Assembly (NCBI GenBank): GCA_002454425.1 | Contig: DKIV01000011.1 | Span: forward strand, 21,870 to 55,147 | DNA: 33,278 nt | Direction of reading: 5' to 3' | Source: Sphingobacteriaceae bacterium UBA6709 | GTDB lineage: Bacteria; Bacteroidota; Bacteroidia; Sphingobacteriales; Sphingobacteriaceae | Part shown: in pieces, positions 16,019-24,482 of the stretch | Layout: each line of letters opens with the position of its first letter | How positions within the stretch are numbered: the first letter of the stretch is position 1 | Notes under the pieces: generated by a model | Told to the model about the DNA's origin: nothing | Database searches by the model: none | The model's input: only the letters and a program-made list of their open reading frames with translations | Program-made: the position numbers and the translations under genes

Positions 16019-17406
16019 AGATGCCCAGCTAGAAACGAAGCGTACCACTTTCCTGAGCTTTTAATGATACGGCGCTGATTTTCATAGTCTACATAGATCA
16101 GTCCAAAGCGAGGGTGGTATCCTTCGGCCCACTCAAAATTATCGGTTAGCGTCCAGACAAAATAACCATCAACCTTCGCCCCCTCCTGTTTAGCGCGGTA
16201 AACTTGTTCAATGTTATCTTTTATAAACTTCAGTCTTTCAAGATCTTCAACCCTTCCATCTACTTCTTTATCGGGGAAGGCAGCACCATTTTCAGTGATT
16301 ATCAGCTTTTTAATCTGCGGATAGGCATCATACTTCTTAATGATATGGTAGATTGCTGGCGGATACACCTCCCAGCCCATTTCCGTTAAAGGAACATTGC
16401 GCTTCTGCGCTTTTACCAGCTTAGCGTGAATATAAGGTGTGAATAAAGAGTAACGAACAATTTCGCGAGTATAGTTTTGAAGACCAATAAAGTCAAAATC
16501 AAACTTCATGTTATCCTCATCGCCAGGCTTCACAAAGCGCTCTATACGCTTCAATATCTTGCTTTCCGATGTTGGATATCCCATGCCGAGAACAGGCTCA
16601 ATAAACAACCTGTTAAGGAAAAGATCGGCTCGTGCCGCAGCATCTACATCCCTTTGCGAATCACTAAATGGCTCTATATGCGAACAGGAAAAAGTAGTTC
16701 CTATCTGCGCCCCGGCAGGCAGGACTGATCGTAATACGCGTCCCCCTTCGGCCATACTGAGCACCACGTGATGTACCGTTGGAAGAAAATTAGACAGTCC
16801 AGTACGACCGGGAGCATGCAAGCCAAGGAAATAGCCGGCGCCAGCAAATACCATCGGTTCATTCATCACCAGCCAATGCTTTACCCGGTCGCCAAAATGC
16901 TGGGCACACAAAGCTGTATAGTCTGAAAACCAGGAAACGATATCCCTGTTAGTCCAGCCACCATGCTGCTCAAGAGCCTGCGGAAGGTCCCAATGATAAA
17001 GGGTAAGCCAGGGATCCACATCATTCTCAAGGCAATGATCTATCAGCCGGTTATAAAAGTCTAATCCCCGCTGATTTATCCGTCCCTTTCCATCAGGCAT
17101 TACCCGGGGCCAGGAGATGGAAAACCTGAAATTGGGAATATTCAGGCGCCGTAACAATGCGACATCCTTCTGATAGCAATTATAGAAATCACAGGCCGTG
17201 TTGGCATTATGACCATTCTTGATGCGTCCTTTTTTTGAAGTAAAGGTATCCCAGATTGAAGGTCCTTTGCCGTCGACAGCACAGCTTCCCTCGATCTGGA
17301 AAGCCGCGGTAGTTACGCCCCACTTGAAGTTTTCTCCAAAATTATCGCGTCTGATGCCCTCCCCTACCCTGTTGGATCCGAAGGCCTCACTATTATTTAT
17401 AGACAT
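16015..17406 (-). CDS. Glycoside hydrolase family 1 (beta-glucosidase type)
   Basis: 463 residues, standard for GH1. The acid/base Glu183 is in MNEP and the nucleophile Glu372 in ITENGA. Other subsite residues are in FQIEG, WPRVMP, LYHWDLPQAL and DNFEWAEGY. It has no signal peptide, so a cytosolic beta-glucosidase or beta-galactosidase acting on short glycosides is likely. Residue W in NFEWAEGY, without the phospho-sugar-type substitution, argues against a 6-phospho-beta-glucosidase. Its start overlaps the end of the upstream glycosyltransferase gene by 14 bp, so the two are translationally coupled, an unusual pairing of a sugar-adding and a sugar-removing enzyme. Confidence 0.95.
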   Translation of the reverse strand: MSINNSEAFGSNRVGEGIRRDNFGENFKWGVTTAAFQIEGSCAVDGKGPSIWDTFTSKKGRIKNGHNANTACDFYNCYQKDVALLRRLNIPNFRFSISWPRVMPDGKGRINQRGLDFYNRLIDHCLENDVDPWLTLYHWDLPQALEQHGGWTNRDIVSWFSDYTALCAQHFGDRVKHWLVMNEPMVFAGAGYFLGLHAPGRTGLSNFLPTVHHVVLSMAEGGRVLRSVLPAGAQIGTTFSCSHIEPFSDSQRDVDAAARADLFLNRLFIEPVLGMGYPTSESKILKRIERFVKPGDEDNMKFDFDFIGLQNYTREIVRYSLFTPYIHAKLVKAQKRNVPLTEMGWEVYPPAIYHIIKKYDAYPQIKKLIITENGAAFPDKEVDGRVEDLERLKFIKDNIEQVYRAKQEGAKVDGYFVWTLTDNFEWAEGYHPRFGLIYVDYENQRRIIKSSGKWYASFLAGHL

Positions 17407-18436
17407 GCTGTATCTGAGAATCTATTGTCCAATTTACACTGGAATCATGTAAGTGTTTATTAACAATCATAGAAACGATTTCCTGCGTAGTATTCTTATA
17501 ATCGACGGGGATCACCGAACCACTTTCCAGCCAATCGCCAATGATACCATGATGTTTCGATTTAAGGCTCTTAATCGCCGGAACGCCCATCTTCTTCAAT
17601 GCCTCGGCGTTCAGTTGCTGCTCATATTGGCCCTTCATCGGAATAACGAGGAGCTTCTTTTGCATATATAGCGCCTCCGCGGGAGTTTCAAAACCTGCCC
17701 CGCAAAGTATACCTGAGGATGTAGCCATACTATCAACGAAAGCCTCATTATTAATTGGTCTTACCTTGATGTGCTTATATTGCCTCGGCTTTTTGTTATG
17801 CTTGCTAAACACCTCAAACTGCGTATCGGGGAAGCGGCTCAAATTTTCAACAATACGTTTATCATCATAAGCAGGAAGATAAACAGTGATATGTCCCTGG
17901 TCAGAAATGCTTTTATTACGCACCTGCGAGCGTATTACCGGCGTAAATATATTTTCATCATATCGTTCAAAATGAAACCCATAACGAGATGTTGCCGGCG
18001 CGTAATTATTCAATATAAGCTTACCAATCATATCTGAGCTTTCCGGGAGCGGAGCCGAAGGATGCAATACCGCGGCTTGGTGACTGAGCGCTATGCAGGG
18101 TTTATTTTTCATATAACACGCCCAGGCCGACACGGGTTCAAAGTCGTTAATAACGAGATCGTATTTCTCAACAGGCAGCAGATTGATACTTTTTGCCAAA
18201 CGTCTCAGATCTGCCTTAACGAAGGTCTTCCATAGATTTACGCCCCCCGACTTGCCAAATATGAAGCTCAGGCCCTTGAGTTTATAAGAAACATCAAATG
18301 GAAGATCCAGATCACCCTGAATACCACTCACTAACACATCTACATCGGCAATCTTCTGCAAACAGGGTACAACATCCATGGCTCGGCTAAGATGCCCGTT
18401 TCCCGTGCCCTGCACCGCGTAAAGTATCTTTATCAT
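17393..18436 (-). CDS. Glycosyltransferase, MurG/GT28-like fold
   Basis: 347 residues. The N-terminus MIKILYAVQGTGNGHLSRA is the first Rossmann strand and GxGH-x-R loop of GT-B enzymes of the MurG/MGDG-synthase type. The C-terminal half has GAGFETPAEALYMQKKLLVIPMKGQ (residues about 255-280; the conserved Glu after GFET probably binds the nucleotide sugar). No membrane helix is seen; the enzyme probably works at the inner face of the membrane, transferring a sugar to a lipid or glycan. The acceptor is not known. First gene of a two-gene operon with GH1. Confidence 0.85.
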   Translation of the reverse strand: MIKILYAVQGTGNGHLSRAMDVVPCLQKIADVDVLVSGIQGDLDLPFDVSYKLKGLSFIFGKSGGVNLWKTFVKADLRRLAKSINLLPVEKYDLVINDFEPVSAWACYMKNKPCIALSHQAAVLHPSAPLPESSDMIGKLILNNYAPATSRYGFHFERYDENIFTPVIRSQVRNKSISDQGHITVYLPAYDDKRIVENLSRFPDTQFEVFSKHNKKPRQYKHIKVRPINNEAFVDSMATSSGILCGAGFETPAEALYMQKKLLVIPMKGQYEQQLNAEALKKMGVPAIKSLKSKHHGIIGDWLESGSVIPVDYKNTTQEIVSMIVNKHLHDSSVNWTIDSQIQHVYK

Positions 18437-18665
18437 AATTTCTCGTCGTTAACGCTTATCATCTGAACAACACCTGACAACGCCAATAGTTGAACAACAC
18501 ACAATTTCAGGTTTGTAAAATGAGGCTAAAAGTTCTTCTGTTTGATAAAAGTATACCTGCAATATTACTTGAATGTCCCGTATTTATAATGAAATTATTA
18601 AATTAAGAGTAGATAACTTAGGTATTAGCGCATCCAGATGTTGTAGAAAGCTAAGACGAAAGCCT

Positions 18666-18673
18666 TACCTTTG
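18666..18673 (+). promoter_or_regulatory. -7 box of the MBL-rhodanese gene
   Basis: TACCTTTG, an exact TAnnTTTG match. It overlaps a possible TTG start at 18671, which argues for the ATG at 18695 as the true start, giving a leader of about 17 nt. Confidence 0.65.
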
Positions 18674-18694
18674 CGCAAAATACTAATACTATCT

Positions 18695-20017
18695 ATGAAA
18701 ATTGAACAATTCGAGGATCCATTTCTTTCGCATTACAGCTATGCTATCCTTTGCGAAGAACGGAATGAAATCGTGTTGATAGATCCAATGCGCGATCCCT
18801 CGTCCTACTATAGATTTGCGGAGGAGAATCAGGCAAAGATCGTTGCCGTGATAGAGACGCACTCACATGCCGACTTTGTCAGCTCACATTCAGAGATACA
18901 GCAGCACACTGGCGCTTTGATCTACATGAGCAGTGAGACCCCCGCAAGTTTTCATTTTGAAAAGTTTAATTCAGGCGATACGCTTTGCCTGGGCAGCCTG
19001 CGACTGGAATCGATAAGCACTCCGGGCCATTCCCTCGACAGCATTTGTATCCTCCTATACAGTGATAACAACCCCTATGCTCTATTTAGTGGCGACACCC
19101 TGTTCGCGGGAGATATCGGCCGCCCTGATTTGCGCGAAGCCAAAGCCAGCAAGGGCATTCAGCGCGAAACACTGGCGGCAATGATGTTCGACACCATAAC
19201 CACAAAAATACTTCCACTCGCCGATGAGATAATTGTCTACCCGACCCACGGTGCGGGCACACTTTGTGGCAAGGCACTTGATAAGGTTACCTCAACAACG
19301 ATAGGACATGAACGGCAACATAACTGGGCGTTAAATACTCCCGACATTGAGATGTTTATTAAGGAGCTGTGCACCAAACAACCGTTTATTCCCAAGTATT
19401 TCACACATGCGGTGGCGCTGAACTTAACAGGAGCTCCGGATCTGCAACCTTCGCTGCAAAGCATTACGCCGATACATGATATCAATGACTGTTTGTTGAT
19501 AGACGCACGACAGGGAGATGCTTTTGCCGCCGGCCATATAAAAGGTGCTATCAATATTATGGAGGGTACCAAGTTTGAAACATGGTTGGGGACCGTCCTG
19601 GCACCGGATGAGAAGTTCATTCTTGGCGGCGACAGTCAGCAACAGCTGGAAAGACTATCTTATCGCACAGCCTCTATTGGCTACGAGACCAATATTTTGG
19701 GAACACTCGTATTGGCAGAGGGAACAGAGAAAAATCCAGTTCTCGATATTCAGGCATTTAAGGACTCGCCTGAGGCATATACCATCCTTGATATCAGGAA
19801 TGATCCTGAACGGGAAGAGCACATCTATTTTAACGAGAGCATCCACATCCCCCTTCCGCGACTACGTGAAGAGGCTTCGTCGATCCCTACAGATAAGCCC
19901 ATTGTGGTACATTGTGCCGCCGGTTATCGCAGCGCTATCGGAAGTTCATTATTGGCTATGCTTCTTGGCGGTAAAGTAGAAGTTTTCGATTTAGGAGAAG
20001 CTATTAAAACCTTTTAA
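18695..20017 (+). CDS. Metallo-beta-lactamase fold / double rhodanese fusion (persulfide dioxygenase-like)
   Basis: 440 residues from the ATG at 18695. The N-terminal MBL domain has the metal motif THSHADF (His56, His58, Asp60), GHSLDS, SGDTLFAGDIGRPDL and YPTHGAG, as in ETHE1/CstB-type persulfide dioxygenases. Two rhodanese domains follow. The first (about 255-350: LIDARQGDAFAAGHIKGA) has no catalytic Cys and looks structural. The second (about 360-440) has an active-site loop HCAAGYRS. The enzyme probably oxidises glutathione or other low-molecular-weight persulfide and passes sulfur to the rhodanese, detoxifying sulfide in the cytosol. The usual HxHxDH reads HxHxDF here, a substitution tolerated in mononuclear iron enzymes of this group. 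Confidence 0.9.
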   Translation: MKIEQFEDPFLSHYSYAILCEERNEIVLIDPMRDPSSYYRFAEENQAKIVAVIETHSHADFVSSHSEIQQHTGALIYMSSETPASFHFEKFNSGDTLCLGSLRLESISTPGHSLDSICILLYSDNNPYALFSGDTLFAGDIGRPDLREAKASKGIQRETLAAMMFDTITTKILPLADEIIVYPTHGAGTLCGKALDKVTSTTIGHERQHNWALNTPDIEMFIKELCTKQPFIPKYFTHAVALNLTGAPDLQPSLQSITPIHDINDCLLIDARQGDAFAAGHIKGAINIMEGTKFETWLGTVLAPDEKFILGGDSQQQLERLSYRTASIGYETNILGTLVLAEGTEKNPVLDIQAFKDSPEAYTILDIRNDPEREEHIYFNESIHIPLPRLREEASSIPTDKPIVVHCAAGYRSAIGSSLLAMLLGGKVEVFDLGEAIKTF

Positions 20018-20022
20018 GTAAA

Positions 20023-20053
20023 CAAGCTGGCGGAACCTTTATCCGCCAGCTTG
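20023..20053. terminator. Terminator hairpin between convergent MBL-rhodanese and SMR genes
   Basis: A perfect 12-bp stem CAAGCTGGCGGA (20023-20034) / TCCGCCAGCTTG (20042-20053), 7-nt loop, lying between the two stop codons and serving both strands. Confidence 0.75.
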
Positions 20054-20056
20054 CCC

Positions 20057-20383
20057 TTAATGCGAAACACTCTTCAACCCGATAATAGAGCCAATAAGTG
20101 TTATTATAAAAAACACTCTCCAGAAGCTCGCGGGCTCCTTAAAGATAAAGATCCCAACTAAGACCGTACCTACCGCTCCAATGCCGGTCCATACCGCATA
20201 AGCAGTGCCTATTGGTAAGGTTTGCGTAGCCTTGATAAGCAAGGCCATACTTACAAAAAGTGACAATAGAAAACCTGCGAACCATAGGTACATGGTTTCA
20301 CCTGCAGACTCCCGCGCCTTTCCTAAACAACTGGCAAAGGCCACTTCAAACAGACCCGCAATTATCAAAATTATCCAATTCAT
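20057..20383 (-). CDS. sugE: SMR transporter, guanidinium exporter type (Gdx/SugE)
   Basis: 108 residues with four membrane helices. The essential Glu13 lies in MNWIILIIAGLFEV, and the loop LPIGTAYAVWTGIGAVGTVL is characteristic of the Gdx/SugE branch of the small multidrug resistance family. Members export guanidinium ion in exchange for protons as antiparallel dimers; some also carry quaternary ammonium compounds. No guanidine riboswitch is recognised in the short leader. It lies downstream of a Crp/Fnr-type regulator gene on the same strand, with a promoter-like palindrome in between (20428-20447). Confidence 0.92.
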   Translation of the reverse strand: MNWIILIIAGLFEVAFASCLGKARESAGETMYLWFAGFLLSLFVSMALLIKATQTLPIGTAYAVWTGIGAVGTVLVGIFIFKEPASFWRVFFIITLIGSIIGLKSVSH

Positions 20384-20427
20384 CTTATTTAAATAAGACG
20401 CAAAGGTCTGTATTTCGTGCTCAGGGA

Positions 20428-20447
20428 TTTTTTACAAATGTAAAAAA
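20428..20447 (-). promoter_or_regulatory. sugE promoter within a 20-bp palindrome
   Basis: The inverted repeat TTTTTTACA-AA-TGTAAAAAA has 9-bp arms. Read on the minus strand it contains TACATTTG (20442-20435), an exact -7 box about 50 bp before the sugE start. The palindrome would let a dimeric regulator cover the promoter. It could instead serve as the T-rich end of the crp transcript. Confidence 0.5.
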
Positions 20448-20459
20448 ATAAGACCTGGT

Positions 20460-21023
20460 CTATTTTATCTCTGCCCTGATGCGACTGAGGCTGACCTGTG
20501 ACATCCCTAAATAAGAGGCGATATGGCCTAGCTGCACACGAAACAATAAAAAGGGATGTTCCTTCAGAAGATCCAGATAACGTTCCTGAGCCGTCTTACA
20601 CTGCATGGCAATCAGGCGCTTTTCCGTTTTTATCAGTTCAAGTTCCGCAAGCTTCCTGCCCCAATTCGCGAGATAGGCATCATCCGCGTACAGCGCGCGT
20701 AATGCCTGAATATCGACCTCATAAAGCTCCGAATCCTCAAGAAGTTCAATGCTCTCGTATCCAGGCTGAGCCAAAACATAGCTGGCCATAGAAAGCACTA
20801 CGCATCCTTCCCATCCGAACCAAAACGTAACCTGACCATTCTCTTTTTCGGCGTAAGCTCTTACCAGACCCGACTTAATAAGATAAAGCTTCTTTTCAAC
20901 GCGTCCCTCTTCAAAAAGGAGATGCCCTTTTTTATAAGAACGTTGCTTCATTAAGGATAGCAGATTAGCCAGAGATGCCTCAGGCAGGCGATATATCTGT
21001 AAAACGATCTCTTTAATCTCCAT
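20460..21023 (-). CDS. Crp/Fnr family transcriptional regulator
   Basis: 187 residues. The N-terminal cyclic-nucleotide-binding-type beta-roll (LLFEEGRVEKKLYLIKSG, about 36-53) lacks the Arg-Ser phosphate-binding signature of cAMP-bound Crp and has no Cys cluster for an Fe-S centre, so the ligand is unknown. The C-terminal winged helix contains LGHIASYLGMSQVSLSRIR. Proteins like this are common next to small exporters in Bacteroidota. It lies directly upstream of sugE on the same strand, and a role in its control is inferred. The stop codon lies in an AGACCTGGTCT palindrome (20451-20461). Confidence 0.9.
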   Translation of the reverse strand: MEIKEIVLQIYRLPEASLANLLSLMKQRSYKKGHLLFEEGRVEKKLYLIKSGLVRAYAEKENGQVTFWFGWEGCVVLSMASYVLAQPGYESIELLEDSELYEVDIQALRALYADDAYLANWGRKLAELELIKTEKRLIAMQCKTAQERYLDLLKEHPFLLFRVQLGHIASYLGMSQVSLSRIRAEIK

Positions 21024-21044
21024 AAACTACCAGAGACGTAAAGA

Positions 21045-21067
21045 GCCACCCGCAAACAACGAGTGGC
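21045..21067 (-). terminator. Hairpin after the polysaccharide deacetylase gene
   Basis: An 8-bp stem including one G-U pair: GCCACCCG (21045-21052) / CGAGTGGC (21060-21067). It lies 18 bp after the deacetylase stop codon on the minus strand, followed by TCTTTACG, a weak T-tail. Confidence 0.55.
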
Positions 21068-21085
21068 CCTATCGTGTATACTTAT

Positions 21086-21964
21086 TTAGTGAAAGCTGTT
21101 TTTCATGCTATTACTAAGCGTTTTCGCGCTCCAGTAACCACTTGCAATGATACGTCTTACAGTAAACAGGGGATCTTGCTGATCTCGCTTGTCGGCAAGA
21201 CTGAATGCAGCTTTAAAGCCACGTTTCTTAAGTTCCGGAAAGGCCTCTTTGTTCCATAATCCAAAGGGGTATGCAAAATACTCGATGTTCTTTCCTGTTA
21301 TTGTCTCCAGGGTCTTCGTAGGCTTATCAATCTGTATCTCCCAGTCAGTACCTTGATACTTCTTAACGTTATGATGATCCCAGGTATGGCTTCCTATCGC
21401 GTTTCCTTCGTCTGACAGCTGCTTTACCTGATCCTTGCTCATATAATGAGGCCTGTTCAGGGAAACAGTCATCACGAAATACGCGGCCTTATACCCATAT
21501 TTCTTCAACTCAGAGCGAGCAATAAGAAACTGATTTTCTTCAGTATCATCAAAGCTCAGCATCACCGGCTTGGCAGGTAAAGGATCACCATATACAAGAT
21601 AATTATAAACCTGCTCCGGAAGTACAGTATGATATCCACTGTCTGCCAACATCTTCACATGGGCTTTGAACGTCGCCACAGGAATAATATAATCTTTAGC
21701 CGATTTGGAATCACTTGCCTTCCAATCGCGAATCTGGTGATAACACAGAATCGGCACTTCCTTACGCGCGAGAATCTCCGCCGCGGAAGCAGGCTTACGT
21801 CCTGTATGATTTACTGTCGGAGCGACGGAATCCGCGCTTTCTGTACTTCCCGTCGTTACGGAATCAGCCGTTTTAGAATCTGAAGATTTATTGCTCTGTG
21901 AGCAAGAATAAGAGGATGCCACAATTAATGCCAGCAGTGTGTGGCCTATAATTTTCTTAATCAT
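21086..21964 (-). CDS. Polysaccharide deacetylase (NodB domain) lipoprotein
   Basis: 292 residues from the ATG at 21964; an upstream Met 7 codons earlier is less likely because it would put a charged extension in front of the signal peptide. Lipobox ASSYSC with Cys21, then a Ser/Thr/Asp-rich linker to about residue 60. The NodB domain follows: PILCYHQIRD, then SFDD (Asp139/Asp140), SHTWDHH (metal ligands His193 and His197) and FAYPFG. It should remove acetyl groups from an envelope or extracellular amino-sugar polymer, such as peptidoglycan, chitin-like oligomers or poly-N-acetylglucosamine. The substrate cannot be told. It is monocistronic. Confidence 0.92.
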   Translation of the reverse strand: MIKKIIGHTLLALIVASSYSCSQSNKSSDSKTADSVTTGSTESADSVAPTVNHTGRKPASAAEILARKEVPILCYHQIRDWKASDSKSAKDYIIPVATFKAHVKMLADSGYHTVLPEQVYNYLVYGDPLPAKPVMLSFDDTEENQFLIARSELKKYGYKAAYFVMTVSLNRPHYMSKDQVKQLSDEGNAIGSHTWDHHNVKKYQGTDWEIQIDKPTKTLETITGKNIEYFAYPFGLWNKEAFPELKKRGFKAAFSLADKRDQQDPLFTVRRIIASGYWSAKTLSNSMKNSFH

Positions 21965-22082
21965 ATAGAGATAATGAGTTTGCAAATTAACTTATTGCCA
22001 CTCTTTTATTCAAAATAAAATGAAACGAACTTTCCCACCGCCTCTGCCGACCCACATGCTGACAGATTCCTGTTACACTATA

Positions 22083-24245
22083 TTACTGTAAAGGCTTTAT
22101 ACTCACGGCATATCCTCCGCCCGCTGCCGCGTGCAGCCTTAGCCGGCTCTTTGACGTAACCTTAATTTTTTTTATGGTATACGCCTGCGGATTAGTCTTA
22201 TAATTTGCATCTGGGGCATCCGCGTAAATTGTAGCCTCGAATTTCCGCCCCACAGGTAAAAATCCCAGGCCGATATTCGAGTCGAAACCTTGCTCTCCCG
22301 AAACATTTCCTATATACCAGGCATCTTTATTTTTAGCTTTCCGGGCGATAGTAAGATACTCGCCAGGCTCAGCCTCAAGGTACCAGCTACGCTCCCAATC
22401 GATGGCAACATCCTTAATAAACTGAAAGGCATCCGCAAAACGCTTGTAGTTCTCCGGAAGGTCGGCCGCCATCTGAAGCGGACTGTACATCGTTACATAC
22501 AATGCCAGCTGATTGGCCAGCGTACTATTTACATGCGAATGATTGGAAGGATTTACTTTAGAAATATCCATCTCAAATATTCCCGGCGTATAATCCATCG
22601 GACCTCCAATTAAACGCGTAAAGGGAAGCAAGGTAACGTGATTGGCCTTCGACCCGCCAAAAGCTTGATACTCGGTACCACGCGCCGACTCGTTACCTAT
22701 TAGGTTAGGCCAGGTACGACATAAACCGGTCGGCCGTACCGCCTCATGAGCATTCACCATAATACGATATTTCGCGGCCTTCTCCACCGCGTATTGATAA
22801 TGATTTACAATCCATTGGCTATAGTGATTTTCTCCTCTGGGCAGAATATCCCCCACATAGCCGCTCTTGACCGCGTCGTAACCGTTAGCTTTCATAAAGG
22901 TATAGGCAGTATCCAGATGACGTTCGTAATTACGCACCGACGACGAGGTCTCATGATGCATAATCATTTTTACACCTTTTGAGGCTGCGTATCTATGAAT
23001 TTCCTGAACATCAAAGTCGGGGTAGGGACTCACAAAATCAAATACGAAGTCTTTTGAATTCCCAAACCAATCCTCCCAGCCCTGATTCCAACCTTCCACA
23101 AGAACAGCGTCAAAACCATTCGCAGCGGCAAAATCAATATACTCCTTCACATGCGCCGTAGTCGCTCCATGCGTACCGTTTGGTTTCAGCTTTTTATAAT
23201 CCGTAACACCAAGACGGACAGCGGGAGCCTCATTTGTATAAGCCCAGCTACTTTTTCCTGTGATCATCTCCCACCATACTCCTACATATTTTGTAGGCTT
23301 TATCCATGAAGTATCGTCAATCTTGCATGGCTCATTCAGATTCAACGTAATCCGGGATGCTAAAATACGACGAGCGTCATCGCTGATAATGATGGTTCGC
23401 CATGGAGTGTTAAAAGGCACCTGCACATATGCCCTGTCTCCACGCGCGTCAGGCGTCAGCCACGCCTTAAATACCATATTCTTATCATCAAGATTAAGGT
23501 GCATACACGGAAAATCCAATAATGCCGCCTCATGTAAATTGATGTAAATGCCTTTATCGGTCTTCATCATCAGCGAAGTCTGTACTCCCGTTGGAGAAAA
23601 AGAATGCTGAGATAAATTATCCGTAATAGATTTAGTCATTAAAGCACGAATTTCCGATAGCCGCGATTTAGTGTAGTCATACTCCTGCGTATCATAATCA
23701 CCAGGAATCCAAAATGTTGTATGATCACCCGTCATGGCAAACTCGGTACGCTCATCTTTCACCACGAAATAAGCAAGCCCCTGCTGCTCGGGAAATTCAT
23801 ACCTGAAGCCGAGCCCCTCATCAAATAAGCGGAAGCGTATGCGCATGAGCCTCTCCGTCGTATGCTGCTGCAAGGTAACAGCAAGCTCGTTATAATGATC
23901 GCGAATAGAACGCTCTTCACCCCATACCGGAACCCAATTCGTATCCGAACTTTTACGGGCGACCTTAACAACGGTAAAATGATCATACAAAGAACTTCTG
24001 GACACGGTATCCTTGCCTTTGTTATTGTTATCATAGTTCTTACGGGCGGCGTCACCTTTTAATTCAAAGCCCAGACGTCCAGGCTTTATCACCTCCTGCC
24101 CCTTGTACTTCAGCGAGTAGGTCGGCACCCCTCCTTCCTGTAGGGTGAAAGACATTACGAAATTCCCATCGGGGGATCTTAACTCCTGAGCATCTAAGCA
24201 CAGACACCAGAGAAATAAAAACGAAATAAGGACATATTTTTTCAT
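22083..24245 (-). CDS. GH97 alpha-glucosidase, inverting SusB type
   Basis: 720 residues from the ATG at 24245, with a signal peptide ending near CLDAQ (residue 20). The catalytic and calcium-binding acidic residues of Bacteroides SusB (Glu439, Glu508, Glu526, Glu532) align as Glu432 (HHETSSS), Glu501 (NAHEAVRPTG), Glu519 (GNES) and Glu525 (GTEYQAFGG), a constant offset of seven. This marks the inverting, calcium-dependent alpha-glucosidase branch rather than the retaining alpha-galactosidases. It probably acts in the periplasm on maltooligosaccharides or related alpha-glucans. No susC/D genes are present; the gene has its own promoter (24287-24294) and a possible operator. Confidence 0.93.
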   Translation of the reverse strand: MKKYVLISFLFLWCLCLDAQELRSPDGNFVMSFTLQEGGVPTYSLKYKGQEVIKPGRLGFELKGDAARKNYDNNNKGKDTVSRSSLYDHFTVVKVARKSSDTNWVPVWGEERSIRDHYNELAVTLQQHTTERLMRIRFRLFDEGLGFRYEFPEQQGLAYFVVKDERTEFAMTGDHTTFWIPGDYDTQEYDYTKSRLSEIRALMTKSITDNLSQHSFSPTGVQTSLMMKTDKGIYINLHEAALLDFPCMHLNLDDKNMVFKAWLTPDARGDRAYVQVPFNTPWRTIIISDDARRILASRITLNLNEPCKIDDTSWIKPTKYVGVWWEMITGKSSWAYTNEAPAVRLGVTDYKKLKPNGTHGATTAHVKEYIDFAAANGFDAVLVEGWNQGWEDWFGNSKDFVFDFVSPYPDFDVQEIHRYAASKGVKMIMHHETSSSVRNYERHLDTAYTFMKANGYDAVKSGYVGDILPRGENHYSQWIVNHYQYAVEKAAKYRIMVNAHEAVRPTGLCRTWPNLIGNESARGTEYQAFGGSKANHVTLLPFTRLIGGPMDYTPGIFEMDISKVNPSNHSHVNSTLANQLALYVTMYSPLQMAADLPENYKRFADAFQFIKDVAIDWERSWYLEAEPGEYLTIARKAKNKDAWYIGNVSGEQGFDSNIGLGFLPVGRKFEATIYADAPDANYKTNPQAYTIKKIKVTSKSRLRLHAAAGGGYAVSIKPLQ

Positions 24246-24286
24246 CGTTAGCATCAGGTTTTATAGTTATTAAAATAGGCTATAAT

Positions 24287-24320
24287 CAAATATACATACT
24301 TTTCGGGAACGTTTCCGGAA
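24287..24320 (-). promoter_or_regulatory. GH97 promoter and overlapping imperfect palindrome
   Basis: Minus-strand TATATTTG (24294-24287) matches the -7 box. Just upstream, a 20-bp imperfect palindrome at 24301-24320 is centred on AACGTT (16 of 20 positions symmetric), LacI/CcpA-operator-like in shape. It would cover the -33 region. Confidence 0.5.
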
Positions 24321-24417
24321 AAATATATAAATCGAAAAATTTTCCTCAATAACGGAGATACCATCAACAGAAAACAAGCTCCTCGCTCCTCTCTCTTATG
24401 ATCCGCGCAATCCCCCC

Positions 24418-24460
24418 AAAAAGAAAAAAGCCACGAACAAGCATTAAGCTTGATCGTGGC
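24418..24460 (-). terminator. Terminator of the metal efflux operon
   Basis: Stem GCCACGA/TCGTGGC plus CAAGC/GCTTG across one A-A mismatch (24430-24460), then TTTTTTCTTTTT on the minus strand. It lies 23 bp after the pump gene stop codon. Confidence 0.88.
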
Positions 24461-24482
24461 CATAATCAACAACAAAACTGTA

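Noticed and set aside
18671..18694. TTG start of the MBL-rhodanese gene
   Set aside because: It lies inside the -7 box TACCTTTG, so it would not be in the transcript.
20384..20427. Guanidine riboswitch before sugE
   Set aside because: The leader is only about 40 nt, and no paired ACGR-loop hairpins or ykkC-type structure can be drawn.
22083..24245. Retaining alpha-galactosidase branch of GH97
   Set aside because: The glutamates of the inverting SusB branch align at a constant offset (432, 501, 519, 525), while no nucleophile Asp in the retaining-type context is seen.
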